Shown piece after piece: positions 27,219 to 36,991 of a stretch of 64,000 nucleotides of DNA (within the stretch, counting starts at the first letter, position 1; each line of letters opens with the position of its first letter). Source of the DNA: Microbacterium sp. STN6 (lineage in GTDB: Bacteria > Actinomycetota > Actinomycetes > Actinomycetales > Microbacteriaceae); contig NZ_JAPMIT010000001.1 of NCBI RefSeq assembly GCF_026410545.1, positions 868,001 to 932,000 of the forward strand, given 5' to 3'. The notes under the pieces are model-generated. The model had not been told where the DNA came from and did not search any database. It saw only the letters and a list, made by a program, of their open reading frames with translations. The position numbers were made by a program, and so were the translations under genes.

Positions 27219-28985
27219 ATGACCACGGAGTTGGTGCACCCCACTGCGGCACAACAGCTGAATGACGAGCAGGCGCATGATCTGAGGATCCGCAGCGGCA
27301 ACCTGCTGGTGCACTGGCTCACCTCGACCGATCACAAGGTGATCGGCAACCTGTACCTCATCACGTCGTTCCTCTATTTCTGTCTCGGCGGCGTCCTCGC
27401 CCTCATCATGAGGGCGCAGCTGTTCGAGCCGGGGCTCGCCCTCGTTCAGACCAAGGAGCAGTACAACCAGCTCTTCACGATCCACGGCACGATCATGCTG
27501 CTGCTGTTCGCCACGCCGCTGTTCGCCGGGTTCGCCAACGCCATCATGCCCCTGCAGATCGGCGCGCCGGATGTGGCGTTCCCGCGCCTCAACGCGCTCT
27601 CGTTCTGGCTCTACGCGTTCGGCGCCCTCATGGTGGTGGCGGGGTTCCTCACCCCGCAGGGGCCGGCAGGGTTCGGCTGGTTCGCATACACGCCGCTCTC
27701 GTCAGAGACGTTCTCGCCCGGCGTCGGGGGCACCCTGTGGGTGTTCGGCCTCGCCCTGAGCGGCTTTGGCACCATTCTGGGCTCCGTCAACTTCATCACC
27801 ACCATCATCACCATGCGCGCGCCGGGCATGACGATGTTCCGGCTGCCCATCTTCACCTGGAACGTCATGATCACGGGCGTGCTCGTGCTCATGGCGTTCC
27901 CCGTGCTCGCCGCCGCGCTCTTCGGCCTGGGCGCCGATCGCGTCTTCGGCGCCCATCTCTTCGACGCCGAGAACGGGGGGCCCCTTCTGTGGCAGCACCT
28001 CTTCTGGTTCTTCGGGCATCCGGAGGTCTACATCATCGCGTTGCCGTTCTTCGGCATCGTCTCTGAGGTGTTCCCGGTCTTCAGTCGCAAGCCCGTGTTC
28101 GGCTACAAGTCGCTCATCTTCGCGACCATCGCCATTGCGGCGCTCTCCACGACCGTGTGGGCGCACCACATGTTCGTGACGGGCTCCGTGCTGTTGCCGT
28201 TCTTTTCGCTCATGTCGATGTTCATCGCCGTGCCGACAGGCCTGAAGATCTTCAACTGGATCGGGACCATGTGGCGGGGATCGATCACGTTCGAATCGGC
28301 GCTGTTGTGGGCGGTCGGTTTTCTCATCACGTTCACGTTCGGCGGGCTCACGGGCGTGATCCTCGCGTCGCCGCCGCTGGACTTCCAGGTCTCCGACACG
28401 TACTTCGTGGTGGCGCACTTCCACTACGTGGTGTTCGGAACCGTCGTGTTCGCCATGTTCAGCGGCTTCTACTTCTGGTGGCCGAAGCTCACGGGCACCA
28501 TGCTGAACGAGCGGCTGGGCAAGTGGCACTTCTGGTTGCTCTTCATCGGGTTCCACATGACGTTCCTGATCCAGCACTGGCTGGGGGTGATGGGGATGCC
28601 GCGCCGCTACGCCACCTATTCGGCCGCGGACAACTTCACGTGGATGAACCAGCTGTCGACCGTGGGCGCCATGCTGCTGGGAGTGTCGATGATCCCGTTC
28701 CTCGCGAACGTGTACCTCACGGCCAGGCATGCGCCGAAGGTCACCGTGAACGATCCGTGGGGCTACGGCCGTTCGCTGGAGTGGGCGACGAGCTGCCCGC
28801 CGCCGAGGCACAACTTCACGTCGATCCCGCGCATCCGCAGTGAATCGCCGGCGTTCGACCAGAACCACCCGGAGGCGGGGCCGCCGACCGACAGCGCGAC
28901 CCAGGCGCATGCGGTTCGTGCGGGCGAATCGGGCGCCGGGGGAGACGCGCCCTCCTCATCGGCGCCCGGCGGTGGTCGGCGATGA
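27219..28985 (+). CDS. ctaD: cytochrome c oxidase subunit I
   Basis: 588 residues, twelve membrane helices. Heme and copper ligands are in the expected places: HGTIML (low-spin heme a), FFGHPEVYI (CuB His with the cross-linked Tyr), WAHHMFVTG (two CuB His) and [10 protein letters not shown] (heme ligands). It reduces O2 to water while pumping protons. A 45-residue Ser/Gly/Ala-rich tail extends beyond the usual end. Its stop overlaps the start of subunit IV. No subunit II or III gene or cytochrome bc genes are adjacent, so it may be a second oxidase copy that borrows other subunits. Confidence 0.95.
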   Translation: MTTELVHPTAAQQLNDEQAHDLRIRSGNLLVHWLTSTDHKVIGNLYLITSFLYFCLGGVLALIMRAQLFEPGLALVQTKEQYNQLFTIHGTIMLLLFATPLFAGFANAIMPLQIGAPDVAFPRLNALSFWLYAFGALMVVAGFLTPQGPAGFGWFAYTPLSSETFSPGVGGTLWVFGLALSGFGTILGSVNFITTIITMRAPGMTMFRLPIFTWNVMITGVLVLMAFPVLAAALFGLGADRVFGAHLFDAENGGPLLWQHLFWFFGHPEVYIIALPFFGIVSEVFPVFSRKPVFGYKSLIFATIAIAALSTTVWAHHMFVTGSVLLPFFSLMSMFIAVPTGLKIFNWIGTMWRGSITFESALLWAVGFLITFTFGGLTGVILASPPLDFQVSDTYFVVAHFHYVVFGTVVFAMFSGFYFWWPKLTGTMLNERLGKWHFWLLFIGFHMTFLIQHWLGVMGMPRRYATYSAADNFTWMNQLSTVGAMLLGVSMIPFLANVYLTARHAPKVTVNDPWGYGRSLEWATSCPPPRHNFTSIPRIRSESPAFDQNHPEAGPPTDSATQAHAVRAGESGAGGDAPSSSAPGGGRR

Positions 28986-29398
28986 AGTTCAACGCGTGGA
29001 TGTTCTGGGCGCTTGCCGCGTTCTTCTTCGTCGAAGGCATCCTCTACATCTGGTGGAACGCGGTCGACAACCACAGTGTGGAGTGGGCGGGATCGATCGC
29101 GCTCCTCCTCTGCGTCGTGCTGTGGGGGCTGATCGCCTTCTACCTGACCGTGCACGCCCGCGCGCAGACGGAACCGCTGCAGCAGGATCGCCGCGACGGT
29201 GAGATCGACGACGACGACCCCGAGATGGGCTTCTTCAGCCCGTGGAGCTGGTGGCCGTTCATGATCGGGGCCAGCGGGTTCATCTTCTTCCTCGGACTCG
29301 CGATCGGCATCTGGATCGTGCCGATCGGCCTCGCCCTGTTCCTCGTAAGCATCGTCGGCTGGACCTACGAGTACTACCGCGGCTACTTCGCCAGGTAA
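28982..29398 (+). CDS. ctaF: cytochrome c oxidase subunit IV (actinobacterial)
   Basis: 138 residues with four membrane helices in two pairs ([40 protein letters not shown]) split by a charged loop, as in actinobacterial CtaF. It stabilises subunit I. The ATG overlaps the ctaD stop by four bases, so the two are made together. Confidence 0.92.
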   Translation: MKFNAWMFWALAAFFFVEGILYIWWNAVDNHSVEWAGSIALLLCVVLWGLIAFYLTVHARAQTEPLQQDRRDGEIDDDDPEMGFFSPWSWWPFMIGASGFIFFLGLAIGIWIVPIGLALFLVSIVGWTYEYYRGYFAR

Positions 29399-29404
29399 CA
29401 CGCG

Positions 29405-29465
29405 CCAGTCAGTCAGTCAGTCAGTAGTCAGTCAGTCAGCCAGCCAGTCAGGCGTCAGTCAGTCG
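29405..29465. repeat. CAGT tetranucleotide microsatellite
   Basis: Runs of CAGT/TCAG with small interruptions fill the 60-base gap between the convergent ctaF and LLM oxidoreductase genes and reach over the stop codon of the latter. Four-base units next to a stop can alter the C-terminus if the array shifts. Confidence 0.9.
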
Positions 29466-30481
29466 CGCCAGCCGAGCGCGGGTGCGATGTCGCGCGCGAT
29501 CGTCTCGAGCAGCCGCGCGTTGTAGTCCACGCCCAGTTGGTTCGGCACGGTGACGAGAAGCGTGTCGGCGTCACGCACCGCGGTGTCCTCGGCCAGCTCG
29601 GCGACGATCTCATCCGGCTCGCCCACGTAGCTTTTGCCGAAGCGCGCGAGGCCGCCGTCCAGATGCCCCACCTGGTCGCGCCGCTCGCCCGCGCCCCGGC
29701 CGCCGAAGTAGTCGCGATCGGCGTCACTGACCACGGGCAGGATGCTGCGGCTCACCGATACGCGCGGCTCGCGTTCCCACCCGGCCGCTCTCCACGCGTC
29801 GCGGTATCGGGCGATCTGCTCGGCCTGCAACTCGTGGAACGGCACGCCCGTGTCTTCGGTGAGCAGCGTCGAGCTCATGAGGTTCATGCCCTGCTCGGCC
29901 GCCCATTCGGCGGTCTTGCGCGTGCCGGAGCCCCACCAGATGCGGTCGGCGAGCCCGGGGGACTGAGGCTGGATGGCGAGCGCGCCGCTCGTGCCGGTCA
30001 TCGCAGGGTCGGCGTGCGCGACGCCGGCGCCCTGGATGGCGGCCCGGAAGAGGTCGGTGTGCGCGCGGGCCAGGTCCGCATCCGTCGTGCCCTCTGCAGG
30101 GACGAACCCGAACGATTCCGACCCCTTCAGGGCCGGTTCGGGTGAACCGCGGCTCACCCCGAGCTGCAGGCGGCCGCCGCTGATGAGGTCGGCGGACGCG
30201 GCATCCTCTGCCATATAGAGGGGGTTCTCGTAGCGCATGTCGATGACGGCGGTGCCGATCTCGATGCGGCTCGTGCGCGCGCCGATGGCGGCGAGCAGCG
30301 GGAACGGCGAGGCGAGCTGCGGCGCGAAATGGTGCACGCGAACGTATGCGCCGTCGATGCCGAGCTCTTCGGCCGCGACAGCGAGCTCGATGGTCTGCAC
30401 GAGCGCCTCGCGTGCGGTCGGCGTGCGCGAGCCCGGAACGCGCTGCCAGTGGCCGAAGGAGAGAAAGCCGATGCGCTTCAT
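29459..30481 (-). CDS. LLM class flavin-dependent oxidoreductase
   Basis: 340 residues of the bacterial luciferase-like monooxygenase fold. Typical are the start MKRIGFLSFGHW, the strand GAYVRVHHFAPQLASPFPLL and GVSRGSPEPALKG. It would use FMN or F420 with a separate reductase; the substrate is unknown. GAGGAAG stands just before the ATG. The stop lies within the CAGT microsatellite shared with the convergent ctaF side. Confidence 0.85.
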   Translation of the reverse strand: MKRIGFLSFGHWQRVPGSRTPTAREALVQTIELAVAAEELGIDGAYVRVHHFAPQLASPFPLLAAIGARTSRIEIGTAVIDMRYENPLYMAEDAASADLISGGRLQLGVSRGSPEPALKGSESFGFVPAEGTTDADLARAHTDLFRAAIQGAGVAHADPAMTGTSGALAIQPQSPGLADRIWWGSGTRKTAEWAAEQGMNLMSSTLLTEDTGVPFHELQAEQIARYRDAWRAAGWEREPRVSVSRSILPVVSDADRDYFGGRGAGERRDQVGHLDGGLARFGKSYVGEPDEIVAELAEDTAVRDADTLLVTVPNQLGVDYNARLLETIARDIAPALGWRD

Positions 30482-30569
30482 GACTTCCTCAGCGTTCGAG
30501 CCGCATCGGGAATTCCCCTTGCCTGTTCGAGAGCCCGATGCACCGTACCGACGCCCCGGGGCAATACAC

Positions 30570-31022
30570 CTAGAAGCGCGGCATCTTCGTGTACTTGACT
30601 GCCTCGAGCGCGATCACGACGCCGATGACCATGACCGTGACGCTGACGGCCTGCAGCAGCCCCGCGGCGATCGGCACGAGCGGGAGGATCGAGATCCACA
30701 GCCAGGCGGCCGCCCCGATGAGGGCGATCACGTAGCTGAACGTTCGGCGCGCGTAGATGGCGGTCAGCGAGACGACGGTGCCGGCCACGAAGGTCGCGAA
30801 CAGCGGCAGGCCGTTGTGGGGCGTGCCACTCCACGTGGCGATGAGGCTCCAGATGGTGAGGCCGAGCGAGACGATCACGACGAGCGTGGCGAGCAGCGGG
30901 CCGAGCGGGCCGGGCAGTTCGCCGCCGACGGCGCGAATGAGGGGCTCGTCGCTTGCCGGTTCGTTCTGATGGGCGTGGGTCTCGCTGGTCTGCGTCGAAT
31001 GCACGTTGCTCACGGTCGTCAT
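30570..31022 (-). CDS. four-helix membrane protein, unknown function
   Basis: 150 residues: a 35-residue hydrophilic N-terminus with several His (TQTSETHAHQNEPASDEP), then four hydrophobic segments (LLATLVVIVSLGLTIWSLIA and three more) and a short basic end. No family recognised. The start at 31022 is the ATG closest to the hydrophilic tail; upstream frame is open but unlike protein. It is divergent from the MFS gene. Confidence 0.65.
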   Translation of the reverse strand: MTTVSNVHSTQTSETHAHQNEPASDEPLIRAVGGELPGPLGPLLATLVVIVSLGLTIWSLIATWSGTPHNGLPLFATFVAGTVVSLTAIYARRTFSYVIALIGAAAWLWISILPLVPIAAGLLQAVSVTVMVIGVVIALEAVKYTKMPRF

Positions 31023-31142
31023 CTTACGCGCTCGTCGCCCGCACGCCGGGCGGTTGGCGTGCCGGTGCTTTTCGCATGGCCCGCATTGGGTAGGGTCGTC
31101 TCGCGCGTCGAATAGGGCGCGACGGATGCCGGGAGGAGCGCC

Positions 31143-32564
31143 ATGTCGACAGCGTCGCCCTCGGCCGACACCACCAGCCGCGGCCAGCGCGCGATCACGC
31201 TGCTCGTTGCCGGCACGTTCTTCATGGAGAACCTGGACGGCACCATCCTGACGACCGCCGCCCCACCGATCGCGAATGCGTTCGGCGTCAGCTCGGCCGA
31301 GGTCGGCGTCGCCATCACCGCCTACCTGCTCACGCTCGCCGTGCTCATTCCGCTCAGCGGATGGCTCACGCAGCGCCTCGGCGCCAGGCTCGTGTTCACG
31401 AGCGCGATCGTCGTGTTCACACTCGCTTCCGTGCTCTGCGCGGCGAGCGCGAGCCTGCCGATGCTGGTCGCGGCGCGCGTGCTGCAGGGTATCGGCGGCG
31501 CCATGATGGTGCCCGTCGGCAGGCTCACCGTGCTGCGGGTGACCGAGAAGAAGGACCTGATCCACGCGATCGCCTGGCTCACATGGCCCGCCCTGGCCGC
31601 TCCCGTCGTGGCGCCGCTCGTGGGCGGCATTCTCGTCACCTCGCTCTCGTGGCACTGGATCTTCCTCATCAACGTGCCGCTCGGAGTCGTGGCGCTCGTC
31701 GCGGCGCTTCGCCTCGTGCCCGCCGGCTCTCGCGAGCACCCGGCGCGACTCGACTGGCCGGGCCTGATCCTCACGTGCGGCGGTCTCGGCGCCCTGGTGT
31801 GGTTGGGGTCGCTGCTCTCCTCGGCCGTGCAGTCGTGGGCGTGGGTGGCGCTGTTCGCGGCGCTCGGGGTGTGCCTCAGCGCGGCGGCGATCCTGCATCT
31901 CGGGCGGGCCGCGCATCCGCTGCTCGATCTTCGCTCGCTGCGCATCGCGACGTTCCGGCTCACGCACGCGGGTGGGTCACTCTTCCGGCTCGCGGTGAAC
32001 GCGGTGCCGTTCCTGGTGCCGCTTCTGCTGCAAGACGGCTTCGGCTGGTCTCCCGTGGTGTCGGGCGCGCTCGTGTTGTTCATCTTCGTCGGCAATCTCG
32101 CGATCAAGCCGGCCACGACGCCGCTTCTGGTGCTCTTCGGCTTTCGCACCGTGATCGCCGGCTCGACGCTGGGGGTCGCGCTCAGCATGGCGGCCGTCGC
32201 GCTGATCACCCCGGCCACGCCGGTCGCGCTCATCGCGGCGCTGCTCGTCTTCGGCGGGGCGATGCGCTCGATCGGCTTCACCGCGTACAACACCATCGCG
32301 TTCGCCGACGTGCCGCATGAGCGAATGACCGAGGCGAACACGCTGTCCTCGACGGTGCAGCAGCTCGCGGCGGGCTTCGGGGTCACGGTGGGCGCGCTTG
32401 CCCTGCGGGCGGGACAGCTGACGGATGCCGGTGCCGGCACCCTTGCGCCATACCGCGTCGCGTTCGTGGCCATCGCCGTGATCACGCTCGCCGCGACGCT
32501 CGAGGCGCTGCTCGTCGACCGTGGCGCGGGGGAGAACATCAGGCCCGCCCGCGTTCGCCGCTGA
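31143..32564 (+). CDS. MFS transporter, drug:H+ antiporter type (DHA2)
   Basis: 473 residues with about fourteen membrane segments. The early motif LDGTILTTAAPPIANAFGVS and motif C-like GRLTVLRVTEKKDL region fit the EmrB/QacA group that exports toxic compounds. GGGAGGAG stands four bases before the ATG, and TAGGGT lies about 45 bases upstream as a possible -10. Substrate unknown. Confidence 0.88.
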   Translation: MSTASPSADTTSRGQRAITLLVAGTFFMENLDGTILTTAAPPIANAFGVSSAEVGVAITAYLLTLAVLIPLSGWLTQRLGARLVFTSAIVVFTLASVLCAASASLPMLVAARVLQGIGGAMMVPVGRLTVLRVTEKKDLIHAIAWLTWPALAAPVVAPLVGGILVTSLSWHWIFLINVPLGVVALVAALRLVPAGSREHPARLDWPGLILTCGGLGALVWLGSLLSSAVQSWAWVALFAALGVCLSAAAILHLGRAAHPLLDLRSLRIATFRLTHAGGSLFRLAVNAVPFLVPLLLQDGFGWSPVVSGALVLFIFVGNLAIKPATTPLLVLFGFRTVIAGSTLGVALSMAAVALITPATPVALIAALLVFGGAMRSIGFTAYNTIAFADVPHERMTEANTLSSTVQQLAAGFGVTVGALALRAGQLTDAGAGTLAPYRVAFVAIAVITLAATLEALLVDRGAGENIRPARVRR

Positions 32565-32589
32565 TCGAGTAGCGCGAAGCGCGTATCGA
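32565..32589. terminator. bidirectional hairpin between convergent genes
   Basis: TCGA-g-TA-g-CGCG pairs with CGCG-TA-TCGA around AAG, with two bulged Gs, right after the MFS stop and facing the endonuclease-family gene. The sequence resembles a small interspersed palindrome; only one copy is seen here. Confidence 0.5.
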
Positions 32590-32604
32590 GATCCCCGCGC
32601 CCGC

Positions 32605-33312
32605 TCAGCGGCTGTAGTCGGCGCTCACCAGGATCGGCCGGTGGTCGGAGTCCCCGCCGGGCAGCGTCTCGACGCTGCCCACATCCAGCCCCACTGAGGT
32701 GACGAAGTCGAAGTGGCCTCGAAAGATCTTGTAGCGGGTGTAGGTGCGCTTGTCGCTGAGCGAGAGGTCGTAGCCCGACTCGGAGACGTGCGCGACGAGC
32801 TTGTTCTTGAAGATGGGGTAGTTGTAGTCGCCGACCATGAGGGTGGGGGCGCCGTGGCCGAGTTCGCTCAACTGGGCGTACGCGGCCGTGATCTGCTTGC
32901 GGCGCAGCGAGTTGAGTGCCGTGAGGGGGGCCGCGTGGAACGACGCCACGACCAGGTGCTCGTCTGTGCCGTTCTCGATGAGGCAGGTGCCGATGAGCCG
33001 CTCATGCGCCGGGGTCAGAACGCGGTCATGCAGCGACTTCTTCAGCTCGTACGCTCGCGTCTCGTGGGCGGTGAACCGTTCACGGTTGTAGTAGACGGCG
33101 AGCCCCAGGCGGTTGCGTTTCGTGGAGTCGGCGAGGTGCAGCGTGTCGATGTCGGCGGGCATGCTCGTGGTGTCGCACTCCTGCAGGCAGAGCACATCGG
33201 CCTTGAACCGCTCGGCGAGGGCGACGAGTTCGCCGCTCGCATGGTTCTTGCGCAGGTTGTAGCTGATGACCCGTAACAGTGTGATCACTTCATCCCGACG
33301 GGGGTTCGGCAT
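32605..33312 (-). CDS. endonuclease/exonuclease/phosphatase family protein
   Basis: 235 residues of the EEP superfamily (DNase I, ExoIII, phosphatase). Key motifs are ISYNLRKN, the metal Glu in CLQECD, the Asp-Asn pair in MVGDYNYP and SDHRPI at the C-terminus. It hydrolyses phosphodiester bonds in DNA or a small molecule. A strong -10 box TAGAAT (minus strand, 33331-33326) lies 13 bases before ATG 33312. Confidence 0.85.
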   Translation of the reverse strand: MPNPRRDEVITLLRVISYNLRKNHASGELVALAERFKADVLCLQECDTTSMPADIDTLHLADSTKRNRLGLAVYYNRERFTAHETRAYELKKSLHDRVLTPAHERLIGTCLIENGTDEHLVVASFHAAPLTALNSLRRKQITAAYAQLSELGHGAPTLMVGDYNYPIFKNKLVAHVSESGYDLSLSDKRTYTRYKIFRGHFDFVTSVGLDVGSVETLPGGDSDHRPILVSADYSR

Positions 33313-33419
33313 CCGTCACGGCGCCATTCTAATCCGCGGGCATCCGATCGCCATGGGCGCGGGGTCCTGCCTCCGCCTTCCCGGTGCGCGAGATGCGCAA
33401 TGCTGCGTCGAGACCCGTC

Positions 33420-36400
33420 TCACTGGAAGTCCCGGGAACTCACTGGCGCCCTCAGCGGCAGTGTCTCGAGGCGGTCGGCGATGAGGTTGGTGATGCCCTC
33501 GGGGGAGCGTTCCAGGATGCCGCGCACGATCATGGCGGGTGCGTCACGGGCGACACGGCGGTAACGGTTCCAGACGCCGACGCCGACGATCACGTTGAGA
33601 ATGCCGGTCTCGTCTTCGAGGTTGAGGAACGTGACGCCACCCGCCGTCATGGGCCGCTGCCGGTGGGTGACGGCACCGCCCACCTCGATGCGCCTGCCGG
33701 GCTCGGCGGTGGCGGTCGCCTCGATGCTGAGCGCCCCGCGGCCGGTGAGCATGTCGCGCACATGCCGGATCGGGTGGTCGTTCGGGGAAATGCCGGTGGC
33801 CCAGAGGTCGTAGACGGTCTGCTCGGCCGGGCTCAGCATGGGCAGCAGCGGCGGCTGCACCGAGATGGCGCTGCCGATGAGCTGGTCGGCGCGCTCGTCC
33901 GCGGCCCAGCCGGCGTTCCACATGGCCTGGCGGCGCCCGATGCCGAGGGAATCGAAGGCGCCCGCGGCGGCGAGCGACTCGAGCTGCGGGGTGGTCAGGC
34001 CCACGCGTCGGGCGATGTCGGCCATGTCACGGTACGGGCCGTTGCCCTCACGCTCGGCAACGATGCGCCGGGCGAGCTTCTCGCCGATGAGGTTCACCCC
34101 GGCCAGCCCGAGCCTGACCGAGTAGTTGCCATCGCGACGGTGCTCGCCCGAGGCATCCGGTGCCTGAATGTCGAAGGGGCCGACGGGCGGCTGCTCGGCG
34201 TCGAGACAGCGGCCGAGGCCTGTGGAGCCTGGAGCGTCGCCCGCCGCGTCGCCTGCCGCCGCGTCACTCACCGTCGCATCGTCCACAGCTCCGCCCGGCT
34301 CCAGCCCCGCGTCGACCCCCGAGAGCAGAACGTCGACGTGGCGCACCTCGACGCCGTGTCTTCGTGCATCGGCGACCAGGGTGTGCGGCGCGTAGAACCC
34401 CATGGGTTGCGCCCGCAGCAGCGCGGCGAGGAACGCGGCGGGGTAGTGCAGCTTGAGCCAGGAGCTGGCGTAGACGAGCAGGGCGAAGGCCAGCGAGTGG
34501 CTCTCGGCGAAGCCGAAGTTGGCGAAGGCCTCGATCTTCTCGTAGATGATGTCGGCGTCGGCGGCCGAGATGCCCTTGGCCGCCATGCCGTCGTACAGTT
34601 TGCGCCGAAGAGTCGAGATGTGTTCGCGGCCTCGCTTGGAGCCCATGGCGCGGCGCAGCAGGTCGGCGTCTTCGGCACTGCACCCGCCGACGGCCATGGC
34701 CATCTGCATGAGCTGTTCCTGGAACAGCGGCACTCCCAGCGTGCGTTCGAGCACCGGCTCGAGATCCGGATGCAGGTACGTGACCGCCTCCTCACCCGTG
34801 CGCCGGCGAATATAGGGGTGCACCGCGCCGCCTTGAATGGGCCCGGGGCGGATGAGCGCCACCTCGATCACCAGATCGTAGAAGCGCCGCGGCTTCAGCC
34901 GGGGCAGCGTGCCCATCTGCGCCCGGCTCTCCACCTGGAACACCCCGACCGCGTCGGCCCGGCACAGCATGTCGTACACGGCCGGCTCTTCGCGGGGCAG
35001 CGTGGCGAGGCTCCACCTCTCGCCCAGATGCGCCTCGACGAGGTCGAACACGTACTGCAACGCGGCGAGCATGCCCAGACCGAGCAGGTCGAACTTGACG
35101 AGGCCCATCCATTCGCAGTCGTCTTTGTCCCATTGCAGCACGGTGCGGTTCTCCATGCGGGCGTGCTCGATGGGGCAGACCTCGCCGACCGGACGTTCGG
35201 TGAGCACCATGCCACCCGAGTGGATGCCGAGGTGCCGCGGCGTCTTCAGCAGCTCGGTGGCCAGCTCGATCACGGGCTGCGGGATCGTGTGCTCCTGGCT
35301 CGTGACCTCGCTGCCGTAGCCTTCCACCTGCTTCGACCAGGCGTCCTGCTGGCCGGGGCTGTGGCCGAGGGCCTTCGCCATGTCGCGTACCGCGAACTTG
35401 GGCCGGTATGCGATCACGTTCGCCACCTGCGCTGCGTTGCGCCGCCCGTACTTCTCGTACACGTACTGGATCACCTCCTCGCGCCGGTCGGAGTCGAAGT
35501 CGACGTCGATGTCTGGCTCTTCGTCGCGGATGCTGGAGAGGAACCTCTCGAACGGCAGGTTGTAATAGATGGAGTCGACGGCCGTGATGCCGATCGCGTA
35601 GCAGACGGCGGAGTTCGCGGCCGAGCCGCGGCCCTGGCAGAGGATTCCGCGGCTGCGGGCGAAGCGCACGATGTCGTGCACGATCAGGAAGTAGCCGGGG
35701 AAGTCCTTGGCCTCGATGACGGCGAGCTCGTTCTCGAGGCGCCGCCACGTGGCATCCGTCGCCGCGGCTTTCGCGATGGTCTCGGGTGCGGCATCCGGCA
35801 GCGCGGCGGCGCTCGGGTACTTCTCGGCCACGCCCGCGCGCACGAGCTCACGCAGCCAGCTCATGGGGGTGCGCCCGGCAGGCACCTCCTGCTTCGGCAG
35901 CCTGGGCCGCGCGCTGCGCAGCTCGAACGCACTCTCGTCGGCTAGTGCGACGGTGCGCTCGACGGCTCCGGGGTAGCGGGCGAAGAGTGCCGCCATCTCG
36001 GCACCGCTGCGCAGGTGCGCCGTGCCGGATGCCGGCAGCCAGCCATCCAGTTCGTCGAGGCTGCGCCGTGCGCGCACCGCCGCGACCGCAGCAGCGAGCC
36101 GACGGTCGCGGGGAGCGGCGTAGTGCACGTTGTTGGTTGCCAGCGTGGGCAGGTGGGCCTTCGCGGCGATGGCGGCCAGGGCGTCGTTGCGCTCGTCGTC
36201 GAGTGGATCGCCGTGGCTGAACAGTTCGATGAAGACGTTGTCTGTGCCGAACAGTGCCACCAGCCGCTCGACCTCGCGCGCTGCCGCCGTGACCCCGCCG
36301 CGCTCCAGGGCCTGACGCACCCGGCCCTTGCGGCATCCGGTGAGAACGGCCCAGTGGCCGGCGGCCTGCTCGGCCAGGGCGTCGATGTCGTAGAGTGGGC

Positions 36401-36953
36401 GGCCTTTCTCGGCGCCGTCGGCGAGCTGGGCGTTGGTAAGCGCACCGGCGAGGCGGTGGTAGCCCTCCTGACCGCGGGCGAGCACCACGAGATGGCTGCC
36501 CTCGGGGTCGGCCTCGCCGTTCTGCGGCTTGCCGAGCTCGAACGAGAGCTCGGCGCCGAACACGGTCTTCACCGGTGCCGAACCGGTCTCGCGGGCGAGC
36601 CGGTTGTGCGCCTCGGCCGCCTCGGCCATGCGCACAATGCCGTACAGGCCGTCGTGGTCGGTGAGCGCGAGCGCGCTCAGTCGCAGCCGGGACGCCTCGG
36701 CCACCAGCTCTTCCGGGGAGCTTGCCCCGTCGAGAAAGCTGTAGTGCGAGTGCGCGTGCAGCTCGGCGTACGGCACGAGCGGGTCGCCGTCGGCCGGTGG
36801 CGTTGGCGCAGGCCGGTATGGATGCCGCTTGCGGCTGATCGCTCCGTCGGTTTGCGGCTCGTCCCTGCCAGACGTGCCCGCGCCCTGCGCACCCCGGCCG
36901 GAGAGCTTGCGCTCCAGCTCCGACCACGGGATCGGCGGGTTATTCCAGCCCAT
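33420..36953 (-). CDS. dnaE2: error-prone DNA polymerase III alpha subunit DnaE2 (ImuC)
   Basis: 1177 residues. The N-terminal PHP domain opens with YAELHAHSHYSFLDGASSPE; the polymerase metal site is DIDVDFDSDRREEVIQYVYE; FFP-like finger and OB parts follow. The start MGWNNPPIPW is typical of actinobacterial DnaE2. It copies past damaged bases as the catalytic partner of ImuB, without proofreading. AGGAGG lies seven bases before ATG. It is the last gene of the minus-strand imuA-imuB-dnaE2 set, 38 bases after imuB. Confidence 0.95.
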   Translation of the reverse strand: MGWNNPPIPWSELERKLSGRGAQGAGTSGRDEPQTDGAISRKRHPYRPAPTPPADGDPLVPYAELHAHSHYSFLDGASSPEELVAEASRLRLSALALTDHDGLYGIVRMAEAAEAHNRLARETGSAPVKTVFGAELSFELGKPQNGEADPEGSHLVVLARGQEGYHRLAGALTNAQLADGAEKGRPLYDIDALAEQAAGHWAVLTGCRKGRVRQALERGGVTAAAREVERLVALFGTDNVFIELFSHGDPLDDERNDALAAIAAKAHLPTLATNNVHYAAPRDRRLAAAVAAVRARRSLDELDGWLPASGTAHLRSGAEMAALFARYPGAVERTVALADESAFELRSARPRLPKQEVPAGRTPMSWLRELVRAGVAEKYPSAAALPDAAPETIAKAAATDATWRRLENELAVIEAKDFPGYFLIVHDIVRFARSRGILCQGRGSAANSAVCYAIGITAVDSIYYNLPFERFLSSIRDEEPDIDVDFDSDRREEVIQYVYEKYGRRNAAQVANVIAYRPKFAVRDMAKALGHSPGQQDAWSKQVEGYGSEVTSQEHTIPQPVIELATELLKTPRHLGIHSGGMVLTERPVGEVCPIEHARMENRTVLQWDKDDCEWMGLVKFDLLGLGMLAALQYVFDLVEAHLGERWSLATLPREEPAVYDMLCRADAVGVFQVESRAQMGTLPRLKPRRFYDLVIEVALIRPGPIQGGAVHPYIRRRTGEEAVTYLHPDLEPVLERTLGVPLFQEQLMQMAMAVGGCSAEDADLLRRAMGSKRGREHISTLRRKLYDGMAAKGISAADADIIYEKIEAFANFGFAESHSLAFALLVYASSWLKLHYPAAFLAALLRAQPMGFYAPHTLVADARRHGVEVRHVDVLLSGVDAGLEPGGAVDDATVSDAAAGDAAGDAPGSTGLGRCLDAEQPPVGPFDIQAPDASGEHRRDGNYSVRLGLAGVNLIGEKLARRIVAEREGNGPYRDMADIARRVGLTTPQLESLAAAGAFDSLGIGRRQAMWNAGWAADERADQLIGSAISVQPPLLPMLSPAEQTVYDLWATGISPNDHPIRHVRDMLTGRGALSIEATATAEPGRRIEVGGAVTHRQRPMTAGGVTFLNLEDETGILNVIVGVGVWNRYRRVARDAPAMIVRGILERSPEGITNLIADRLETLPLRAPVSSRDFQ

Positions 36954-36991
36954 CGGTTCGCCTCCTGTCTGTGAGGCCGACCGCAGTGCCC

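Noticed and set aside
32565-32589. A mobile interspersed repeat
   Set aside because: Only one copy in the window, so it is treated as a terminator-like hairpin.
33384-35945. An 853-codon plus-strand open frame
   Set aside because: Antisense shadow of dnaE2, which has clear PHP and polymerase motifs.
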